From Pseudoalteromonas aliena SW19 (GTDB taxonomy: Bacteria; Pseudomonadota; Gammaproteobacteria; Enterobacterales; Alteromonadaceae), in contig NZ_AQGU01000017.1 in assembly GCF_014905615.1 (NCBI RefSeq), positions 96,257 to 160,256 on the forward strand: 64,000 bases of DNA, in the 5' to 3' direction. Shown here in pieces: positions 19,322 to 27,053 of the stretch. The notes below the pieces were generated by a model. That model was given only the letters and a program-made list of their open reading frames with translations. It ran no database searches and was not told where the DNA came from. The translations under genes were made by a program, and so were the position numbers. The stretch's first letter is position 1. Each line of letters starts with the position of its first letter.

Positions 19322-19954
19322 TTAGAGTTTTCCCCTTTTATCATCATATTTAAACGCTTTGTATTCCGATCCGCTCTTTAATCCACAAGAATGAGTATGT
19401 GTATTCTTAAAAGTAATTGGAATAGTTTGACCACAAGGAAGGACATTATAATTGGGTGGTAAATTTGGTCCACACTTTTGAACATCAAAGTGCAAGTGAG
19501 GGCCCCCACTTTGTCCGGTATTACCACTTAACCCTATAATATCTCCCGCTTTTACTTTATCTCCTTTTGATACAAAGGAGCCATTTTCTGTAAGGTGGAA
19601 ATATCTTGCTACTGAGCCATCATCATGTTGAATAAAGATATAATTTTCTTCCAAATCTTTATTATTTCCATCTTCAAAAACCTCTCGAACACTTACGACT
19701 TCACCCTCTCTAGATGCAACTATTTTAGTACCAATAGGCATTACAAAATCTATTGCAAAAGTACCTACCCCATTATTCGAGGCGCGATAATGCTCTGTAG
19801 CAGCATAAACACTTCTTGTGGTGCCCACTTCGTAAGGTAACAAATAGACTGAATTTTCTAGATCTGGAAATACAGTGCAATCGACCACCGGCTTTGAGCA
19901 AGCAGCTAAAGAAATAGGGATTAATAACGAGCTTACAACAAATTTTTTCATCAA
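19322..19954 (-). CDS. M23 family metallopeptidase lipoprotein
   Basis: 210 residues. Lipoprotein signal LLIPISLAACSK with lipobox LAAC, acylated Cys at about 19. The M23/LytM fold is visible: GTKIVASREGEVVSV, HDDGSVARYFHLTENGSFVSKGDKVKAGDIIGLSGNTGQ and the HxH motif PHLHFDV. The first zinc ligand (usually H in HxG/D) is not evident: FAIDFVMPIGTKI has Asp but no His in the expected place, so activity as an endopeptidase is uncertain; it may be a non-catalytic LytM-type factor. It sits between nth and an nth 3' fragment, suggesting it arrived with a recombination event. Confidence 0.8.
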   Translation of the reverse strand: MMKKFVVSSLLIPISLAACSKPVVDCTVFPDLENSVYLLPYEVGTTRSVYAATEHYRASNNGVGTFAIDFVMPIGTKIVASREGEVVSVREVFEDGNNKDLEENYIFIQHDDGSVARYFHLTENGSFVSKGDKVKAGDIIGLSGNTGQSGGPHLHFDVQKCGPNLPPNYNVLPCGQTIPITFKNTHTHSCGLKSGSEYKAFKYDDKRGKL

Positions 19955-20084
19955 TACTTTCCTCTATAAACTGTATTAGTCGCTTAAAGTACCACAAAGG
20001 TTTAAAGGTGTTGAAAATTAAACTACCAATCTGAGAAAAAGCAGATACCAAATAAAATAAGCTTTCAATCTACTTTAATTATAT

Positions 20085-20329
20085 TTTGGCTAGCCTACCA
20101 TCGCGGTAGATACGCATATTGACCGCGTATCTAACCGTACCAAATTTGCGATGGGCAAAAACGTAGTCGAGGTTGAGAAAAAACTTTTAAAGGTTGTACC
20201 AGCTGAATCTAAAGTCGATGTACATCACTGGCTGATTCTACACGGGCGTTATACTTGTACAGCCCGCAAACCAAAATGCGGCAGCTGTATTATGAAGACT
20301 TGTGTGAATTTAAAGATAAGACTGAATAA
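20085..20329 (+). pseudogene. 3' fragment of an nth gene, frameshifted
   Basis: Aligns with nth from the TFGWPVIAVDTHI region to the stop: VDTHIDRVSNRTKFAMGK, VHHWLILHGRYTC and ARKPKCGSCI are recognisable. One T is missing (TATTATGAAGAC against TATTATTGAAGAC), shifting the frame before the last Cys. It differs from the intact nth at many sites, so it is not a recent duplicate. Confidence 0.85.
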
Positions 20330-20469
20330 CCTTAATTTCGTTTAGAGCGATAAACAGACTTTGAAGGTGATAACCTGATGGTCTGCTCCCAGCTCATAGC
20401 TACCGTTCACATTCGATTTTAAGGTTAACTAAGAGCCTAGAGAAGGCACAAGGAAACTCCCTTTAATAA

Positions 20470-22242
20470 TTATTCTTTATGTACTTTTCGATTCATAACC
20501 TTCATAGGTATATTAATGAAACTGCTATTTAACCACTCTATTTCAAGCGGTATAGCACCATCTGCATTGGTTTCATCGCTAACATCTTTTCCTGTACCAA
20601 AATTGATTTGAGCCATTTCATTTTTATTGACATTCAAAACGACGACTAATCGGCTTCCTTTTTTAAATAACTTACCTGTCATACGAGTATCTTTAAAAGG
20701 AATTGTTTCTACTTTACCAGCGGTAAGTAATTGTCGAGTGCTAGGATCTTTTGCATAACTAGCTCGACCAATATAATACAAAAGCTCAAAGTACTTTCCG
20801 TTAGGTGTTAACTCATAAAACGTCATACCCAAATCAAAATCTTTTTTATTAATTTTTACTTTTATTTCACCAGAAAAGCTACCGTGTACTGAAGTATCTT
20901 GTTCAAATGGAGAACTCACAAAAGTAAAACCTGTTGGGTCAGTTAGTTGTTCTTTGATAATTGGCCAATAATAGGATTCGGTATTAGTACTTGTTGTTCG
21001 ATCGGCTAAATCAACAACTTGCTTCAATGAGTCTACTTTGCTGCTAATTTTTTTAGTTAATAGGTAAGTACTTTTATATTTCTTAGTACTTAAGTAAAAG
21101 CGTTGATAGTCATTATTTAGCTCTGCCAATGAATTCGCATGCTGCCAAGAATTGTCCCCCATCAGTTGATAGTTAACTTTACTTTTAACTAAATCAGGCT
21201 TTTTTTTACCTTTTAAAACATAGTCAAACCATTGAAATGCAAGTTCTGTTCGATCTAATACTGCTCTGGGATCTTTCTGATAACCATTAATTGTTTTTGA
21301 TTTACTAAAAAAGTGGTTATAGGGGCCAATAACCCAGTAATGTACAGCGTTTTTATTATATTTTAAATGTTGATTTAAATAATATAATGCGGATATATGA
21401 CCATCGTCATAATAACCATTTATAGATAAGATAGGGATATTGATTTCACTGTATTCATTTTTCCTTGGCCCCATGTCTAGCCAATAATCATCGTGAGAGG
21501 GATGATTTAAAAACTTTTGTAATAAAGGGTTTGGTGTACCTTCTATTTTATCGATATCACGATATGAACGACCACTCAAATACCAGTCATTTATCGCTTT
21601 ATTCCAATAGCCCCTATCATTGTTTATCTTATTATCTAATGTCTTGTTATTCATTACATAAAACGGCCACTGATAATTAGGCGTAATAAAAATATTATTT
21701 TCCATCGGCAAACCTTGCATCGGGTTGTTGGCAACAGAAGGTACAATTGTTTTTAAAGCTGGATGCATATGTTTAGCTGCGGCCCATTGAGTAAACCCCA
21801 AATAACTACCGCCATACATAGCAACACGTCCGTCACTAAAGTCTTGTTTACTTATCCAGTCAATTACGTCATTAATATCTTTTGCATCATGTTCATACGG
21901 AATAATTTGGTCTGGGCTTAACCGCTTACCTCTGGTGTCAACAACAATGCCAATATAACCGTGTTTGGCGGCATTTATTGCTGTTTTAATATGTTCCTTT
22001 ACATCAGCATAAATATGAAGCTGTAAAGCTGTTGGTTGAGGCTTTTCCATACTATTGGAACGAACAATAACGGCAGAAAGTGTTGCTCCACTAGTCGTTT
22101 TTATCAATACATCAGTTTTGATGATGAAATCTTCACTATGAGTTACTTTTTTATCTTGAGAAGACTCTGTTCCGTACGCTGTTTGCGTGAAAATAGTTAT
22201 AAAGCAGTAAAGACTCAAATAGATTATATTTTTTAATATCAT
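20470..22242 (-). CDS. secreted CocE/NonD family hydrolase (X-Pro dipeptidyl-peptidase-like)
   Basis: 590 residues with an N-terminal signal peptide (to about TAYG, residue 24). The alpha/beta-hydrolase core has GIVVDTRGKRLS, the nucleophile elbow MYGGSYLGFTQW (Ser146), an acid candidate in LSINGYYDDGHISA, and a His in IGPYNHFFSK. A C-terminal jelly-roll follows (about 360-580, X-Pro dipeptidyl-peptidase C domain). Family members cleave acyl or Xaa-Pro bonds; the substrate is not evident. It is transcribed divergently from the CadC-like regulator, which may control it. Confidence 0.85.
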   Translation of the reverse strand: MILKNIIYLSLYCFITIFTQTAYGTESSQDKKVTHSEDFIIKTDVLIKTTSGATLSAVIVRSNSMEKPQPTALQLHIYADVKEHIKTAINAAKHGYIGIVVDTRGKRLSPDQIIPYEHDAKDINDVIDWISKQDFSDGRVAMYGGSYLGFTQWAAAKHMHPALKTIVPSVANNPMQGLPMENNIFITPNYQWPFYVMNNKTLDNKINNDRGYWNKAINDWYLSGRSYRDIDKIEGTPNPLLQKFLNHPSHDDYWLDMGPRKNEYSEINIPILSINGYYDDGHISALYYLNQHLKYNKNAVHYWVIGPYNHFFSKSKTINGYQKDPRAVLDRTELAFQWFDYVLKGKKKPDLVKSKVNYQLMGDNSWQHANSLAELNNDYQRFYLSTKKYKSTYLLTKKISSKVDSLKQVVDLADRTTSTNTESYYWPIIKEQLTDPTGFTFVSSPFEQDTSVHGSFSGEIKVKINKKDFDLGMTFYELTPNGKYFELLYYIGRASYAKDPSTRQLLTAGKVETIPFKDTRMTGKLFKKGSRLVVVLNVNKNEMAQINFGTGKDVSDETNADGAIPLEIEWLNSSFINIPMKVMNRKVHKE

Positions 22243-22302
22243 TATGTAGTCAATGTGTTATTAAAGAGAATTGAACAATATCTAAAAAATAAAATAGAGT
22301 CG

Positions 22303-22349
22303 TGATTTGTCGATGATTAATGATGATTAGTTGTGATTTAAGGTATAAT
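22303..22349 (+). promoter_or_regulatory. phased TGATT repeats and promoter upstream of the CadC-like gene
   Basis: TGATT occurs at 22,303, 22,314, 22,324 and 22,334 (spacing 11, 10 and 10 bp), directly before a perfect -10 TATAAT at 22,344. The repeats cover the -35 zone. Winged-helix OmpR/CadC-type proteins commonly bind direct repeats on one helix face, so this is a good candidate operator for the neighbouring regulator. Confidence 0.55.
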
Positions 22350-22381
22350 TCTATTTAACAATTAAACTAAGATATTTTTGA

Positions 22382-24397
22382 ATGGCTGATATAACATACA
22401 AAATCAATGACATAATATTTTCAGAGGTAGAACAGACACTTTCTTTCGAAAAACACACCATTGAGCTTGAAGTTAGAGAGTCAGGAGTTTTAGCCTATTT
22501 TTGCAAGCATGCTAATCAACAGATCACCCGAAATGAATTAATTGATAACGTATGGCATGGACAAATTGTTACCGATAATGCAGTAAATCGGGTTATTACT
22601 AAGCTAAGAAAAGCACTCGGTGATGACGCAAAAAATTCAAAATTCATTCAAACTTTGCCGCGTATAGGTTATAAATTAATTGCTACTACAAATTTGATCG
22701 AGCCAAGTAAACTTGAAAGCACAGACTTAAGTCAACCGTCATACAAATGGAAAGTAGCCACTTTTTTTCTGCTAATAGCCGCGACTTATTTAGTATTAGT
22801 ATTTAACACACCAGAGATTAAACCACTAAAAACTGTTACGGCATTAACACGAGATGCAGGGTTAGAAAGTGATGCTGTTATATCTCCTAACGGTAAATTT
22901 TTAAGTTACAGCAGCCGAAATAAGGGATGGAAAAAACTTGTTATTAAGAATACAGCCACAGGCGCTATTTCTCAGCTAAATAATAATGCAGGCGATGCGA
23001 GTTCTGCAACTTGGTCAGCAGATAGCACTAATATTATTTATATGTATAACAATCGTGCTGTTTGCCAAATTAAACGAGTATTTCTATTGGACAACGCAAT
23101 AAGCAGGGAAGAGGTTATACATAATTGTCCAATTGGCAGCTATGGTCGAGTGTCATATAATCATAACAATTCGAAAATTGTCTACAGTGAAAGAAGAACG
23201 CCTGAGCAGCCTTATTTATTATACACATTGGATATTCAGAGCGGTTATAAACAAAAGTTAAATCAACCTCCTCCTTTCAATGCAGGGCACATTTTTTTTG
23301 ATTTACATCCAAATGAAGACAAATTACTACTTTCGACTCCTGACGAGCAGCAATGGCACGCTTTTTACCTGCTGGACTTAAAAGAAAATACTTCTACTTA
23401 TTTATTTAAAAAAGACGAATATATTTGCTGTGCGATTTTCAATCATACAGGCAATAAAATTGTGGTGATGGGCCCTTACCCTAATCAGAGTTTGGTTGAA
23501 ACGGACTTTACAGGTAATAACACTACAAAAATTATAAATAGTACTCATCTTATAAGTCCAGTCAGCCGTATAAATAACAGTACGGACTATATCTACAGCG
23601 GTAGCCTGCTTAACTTTGATATAAGCTTTTATGATGAAAAGTTAAAAACCAGTGTGGCTGTTATTGATTCTTCTGTTGTTGACCGATTACCCAATATTTC
23701 AAATGATAATCAACAGCTAGCCTATATATCGAGAGAGGCGAATACAGCGCAAGTTTGGCTTTACAACGTTAATAATCACTCTAGAAGCCAAATATCTCAG
23801 TTTACTGATCACCAGCATTATCAAGATCTACTATTTTCCCCTGATAATATAAAGTTAAGTTTGTTAATGCCTTATGGCATAAAGCTGTTAAATATAAGTA
23901 CTAGAGAAGCTCAACTCGTAAAAATTCCACAACAAGTGGCTCGGGGAATGTCATGGTTTGATGAAACTACTTTGGCTTTTAGCCTAAAAGTTGAAGACAA
24001 ATGGCGAGTTCACCATTACTCTATTATTACTGAAGAAATCACTTTAATTGATGAAGATTGGGCATATATTAAATACAGTAAAAATCCAAAAGAAACAGCG
24101 TTTATATCTCAAAATAACGAGCTTTATATTAACGAGAATCGTATTAATTTGGCAAAGTTTAATATGATTGATTACACCCGTATCTTTAATTTCCAAGTGA
24201 AAGACGATCACCTGTACTACCTCGATAATTTATCCAACTCATTGAATGTTATTAAAATGAATTTAACAAACCAACAACAAGAATCATTGTTAGAAAATGT
24301 ATACCCTACTAAATTAACTATTGTAGAAAACGGGGTTTATTATACTCATATGAAAAGCCATAGCAGCGATATATTTAGAACACTAAATCAAGACTAA
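22382..24397 (+). CDS. CadC-like membrane transcriptional regulator with beta-propeller sensor
   Basis: 671 residues. The Trans_reg_C winged helix (about 8-103) contains ESGVLAYFCKHANQQITRNEL, VWHGQIVTDNAVNRVITKLRKALGDD and LPRIGYKLIA. A membrane helix follows at about 123-142, then a periplasmic TolB/WD40-like propeller with repeated SPNGKFLSYSS and SADSTNIIY blades. ToxR/CadC-type regulators sense outside and bind DNA inside without phosphorylation. It is divergent from the secreted hydrolase and shares its 139-bp promoter region. No lysine-sensor domain as in CadC; the ligand is unknown. Confidence 0.85.
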   Translation: MADITYKINDIIFSEVEQTLSFEKHTIELEVRESGVLAYFCKHANQQITRNELIDNVWHGQIVTDNAVNRVITKLRKALGDDAKNSKFIQTLPRIGYKLIATTNLIEPSKLESTDLSQPSYKWKVATFFLLIAATYLVLVFNTPEIKPLKTVTALTRDAGLESDAVISPNGKFLSYSSRNKGWKKLVIKNTATGAISQLNNNAGDASSATWSADSTNIIYMYNNRAVCQIKRVFLLDNAISREEVIHNCPIGSYGRVSYNHNNSKIVYSERRTPEQPYLLYTLDIQSGYKQKLNQPPPFNAGHIFFDLHPNEDKLLLSTPDEQQWHAFYLLDLKENTSTYLFKKDEYICCAIFNHTGNKIVVMGPYPNQSLVETDFTGNNTTKIINSTHLISPVSRINNSTDYIYSGSLLNFDISFYDEKLKTSVAVIDSSVVDRLPNISNDNQQLAYISREANTAQVWLYNVNNHSRSQISQFTDHQHYQDLLFSPDNIKLSLLMPYGIKLLNISTREAQLVKIPQQVARGMSWFDETTLAFSLKVEDKWRVHHYSIITEEITLIDEDWAYIKYSKNPKETAFISQNNELYINENRINLAKFNMIDYTRIFNFQVKDDHLYYLDNLSNSLNVIKMNLTNQQQESLLENVYPTKLTIVENGVYYTHMKSHSSDIFRTLNQD

Positions 24398-24412
24398 AAC
24401 AACAAACTAAAC

Positions 24413-24690
24413 AAGACAGTCACTCTAATTGAACAAACAAAGCTATTTCACTTTTTAGGTTAAGAACTGATCTTTTACTACTGGGCTACTTTTATTTCAT
24501 CCATTAATGAAATCATTAACCCTTAAACCTGAGCTATGGGCATGAAAATGGCTGCATGCTGCAGTTTTTACTACGTAGTTTAAACTTTATGCAAGCAGCT
24601 TTCGCAGTTACTGCTATTCACTCTGTTTTTTTAGCTTAATTTTTCACCGTAACTTGCTTGAGATGACGGTCTGCCAACTACGCCATGAAA
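24413..24690 (+). repeat. dispersed diverged intergenic repeat, copy 1
   Basis: Shares blocks with 52,812-53,110: CTCTAATTGA-CAAACAAA, GTAGTTTAA-CTTTATGC, CTTTCGCAGTT and GTAACTTGCTTG. The order is conserved and spacing similar. No coding capacity. The rest of the 680-bp gap up to the decarboxylase shows nothing I can identify. Confidence 0.5.
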
Positions 24691-25075
24691 TACGCGCGTA
24701 AATTGCGTGGTGAGTGTTAACCTGTTTGCGGGGAAACATTGACTCTTTCTAATAAGGATAAATGTGTACTTTCAATATACCCTTTTTTGCACAGGTTAAA
24801 CGCTGTTTGATACTGTTATGGTCTGATTATTTTGATGTTTTTGCCGTTTAAACTTTAATGAAGTTTAAATCCATATACACCATATGGCTGATTATAACTG
24901 CGCAAGCGCAGTCGACAATACAAAGTATCTTTACAAGCATAAGTAACTTATATTTATCCCTCTCTTTGCAGTGCTCATAAGACTTCCAATAGAACATTAT
25001 CAAAGTATTAATTTCACAACGCTCACTCCTTTGGTTATGCTACTGAGTATTATAAATTATATTGCGAAACCCCCT

Positions 25076-26986
25076 ATGCTACCGATACTTCGTATCTTGT
25101 TAATTGAGCAAGATCCAATCACCCTAAAAGAGCTTTCAACGAATCTGTCAAAAACAATTCCTAATTTTGAGCGAGACGATATTCATATTGATATTGTTGA
25201 GCGTCTTGAGCTAAAACACGCGTTGGAAAGTGTAGTAGAAGATGGTGATATTCAAGCGGTTGTACTCAGCTGGGATTTGCAAAATAAGGTTGGCGAACGA
25301 ACTTACAGTCGCTTTATCGAGCAATTAAAGGCAATTCGTCTTGAGTTGCCGGTTTATGTTATTGGCGACGACACTAAAGGGCTGGAAATTGTTAACGAGT
25401 CAGAAGAAATTGAGTCGTTCTTCTTTAAAGACGAAGTAATTTCTGATCCAGAAGCAATTTTAGGTTATATGATCAACGACTTTGACGACCGTTCAGAAAC
25501 GCCATTTTGGACAGCGTATCGCCGTTATGTTGGCGAGTCGAACGATTCATGGCACACACCAGGTCACAGCGGTGGCTCTAGCTTTAGAAACTCTCCTTAC
25601 ATTAAAGATTTTTATCAGTTTTATGGCCGCAATGTATTTGTTGGCGACCTGTCGGTGTCGGTTGATTCGTTAGGTTCATTGTCAGACAGCACCAATACTA
25701 TTGGTCGGGCTCAAGAATCAGCAGCGGCAACATTTGAGGTTAAACATACCTATTTCGTTACAAATGGGTCGTCGACCTCAAATAAAATCATCTTGCAGAC
25801 ACTGCTTCGCAAAGGCGATAAAGTGATCATCGACCGCAATTGTCATAAATCGGTGCACTATGGCATCTTGCAATCAGCGAGTTTACCTATTTATTTGTCG
25901 AGTATTTTAAATCCTAAATATGGGATCTTCGCGCCACCGTCGTTGGCCGACATAAAACAGACGATTGAGAAGAATACCGATGCAAAATTACTGGTTCTTA
26001 CCGGTTGTACCTACGATGGCCTACTGAGCGATCTGAAACAAGTGGTCGACTTTGCCCATCAACATGGTATTAAAGTGTTTATTGACGAAGCGTGGTTTGC
26101 TTACTCTTTGTTTCACCCGAGCTTACGCTATTACTCTGCTATTCATGCAGGGGCAGACTATATCACCCACTCAGCGCATAAAGTGGTATCGGCGTTTTCT
26201 CAAGCGTCTTATATTCATGTTAACGATCCTGACTTTGATGCCGATTTCTTTCGAGAGATTTACAGTATCTATGCCAGCACATCGCCAAAATATCAGCTTA
26301 TTGCGTCCCTTGACGTATGCCAAAAGCAATTGGAAATGGAAGGCTACAAGTTGCTTAATGCCTTGTTGAATCATGTGGAAGAATTTAAACAACAAATGGC
26401 CTCGCTCAAGCAAATTAAAGTGCTAGGTAAGCAAGATTTTATGGAAATATTTCCACACTTTAGCGGTGATAACATGGGCCACGATCCGCTAAAAATTCTT
26501 ATCGACATTAGCGAATTGCCTTATTCATTAAAGGATATTCATAAATATTTACTGGACGAAATTGGTCTAGAAATAGAAAAATACACTCACAGCACTATTT
26601 TAGTTTTGCTGACCCTTGGCGGCACGCGTTCAAAAATAATTCGTTTGTACAATGCGCTGAAAAAACTCGACAGCGGTAAGGTAAAGTTATCAACATCAAC
26701 GCGCAGAGCCCGCTTACCAGAAAACTTACCAGCGATAGACTTGGCGTGTATTCCAAGCGATGCTTTTTATGGTGAGCGCGAATCTGTGCCCATCGCTAAA
26801 AGTAACAACCGTATTTGCGCCGGTTTAGTTACCCCTTACCCGCCAGGCATTCCTCTTTTGGTACCAGGCCAGCATATCACTGAGGATCATATTGAATACC
26901 TCAAAGAGTTAGCGGGACAAGGCCTGACTATCCAAGGCAGTTTCGATGGCGAAATTTACGTTCTTAAAGACAAGGTTAAGAAGTAA
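25076..26986 (+). CDS. Orn/Lys/Arg decarboxylase (PLP-dependent, class I fold)
   Basis: 636 residues from ATG at 25,076. The open frame extends to a GTG at 24,971, but that adds a hydrophobic leader unlike a cytosolic enzyme. An N-terminal response-regulator-like wing (LRILLIEQDPITLKELS) is followed by the PLP domain: TPGHSGG, THYFVTNGSSTSNK-type region, FIDEAWFAYSLFHP (Asp binding the pyridine N) and THSAHKVVSAFSQ with the PLP Lys. The C-terminus has TPYPPGIPLLVPG. It produces a polyamine or cadaverine/agmatine from a basic amino acid; which one is not determinable here. It is not in an operon with an antiporter, unlike typical acid-resistance systems. Confidence 0.88.
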   Translation: MLPILRILLIEQDPITLKELSTNLSKTIPNFERDDIHIDIVERLELKHALESVVEDGDIQAVVLSWDLQNKVGERTYSRFIEQLKAIRLELPVYVIGDDTKGLEIVNESEEIESFFFKDEVISDPEAILGYMINDFDDRSETPFWTAYRRYVGESNDSWHTPGHSGGSSFRNSPYIKDFYQFYGRNVFVGDLSVSVDSLGSLSDSTNTIGRAQESAAATFEVKHTYFVTNGSSTSNKIILQTLLRKGDKVIIDRNCHKSVHYGILQSASLPIYLSSILNPKYGIFAPPSLADIKQTIEKNTDAKLLVLTGCTYDGLLSDLKQVVDFAHQHGIKVFIDEAWFAYSLFHPSLRYYSAIHAGADYITHSAHKVVSAFSQASYIHVNDPDFDADFFREIYSIYASTSPKYQLIASLDVCQKQLEMEGYKLLNALLNHVEEFKQQMASLKQIKVLGKQDFMEIFPHFSGDNMGHDPLKILIDISELPYSLKDIHKYLLDEIGLEIEKYTHSTILVLLTLGGTRSKIIRLYNALKKLDSGKVKLSTSTRRARLPENLPAIDLACIPSDAFYGERESVPIAKSNNRICAGLVTPYPPGIPLLVPGQHITEDHIEYLKELAGQGLTIQGSFDGEIYVLKDKVKK

Positions 26987-27017
26987 AGGTATCCTGTAAT
27001 ACAGTCACGGTTTTCTT

Positions 27018-27053
27018 ACTGAGCTGTGTCGTAAGACACTGCTCAGTATTTTT
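27018..27053 (+). terminator. intrinsic terminator of the decarboxylase gene
   Basis: ACTGAGC-T-GTGTC pairs with GACAC-T-GCTCAGT around GTAA, followed by ATTTTT. The T-run runs into the first CRISPR repeat, whose TTT supplies its end. Confidence 0.9.

Noticed and set aside
24971..25075. Upstream GTG start for the decarboxylase
   Set aside because: It would add a hydrophobic leader unlike cytosolic family members; ATG at 25,076 fits the wing-domain start better.
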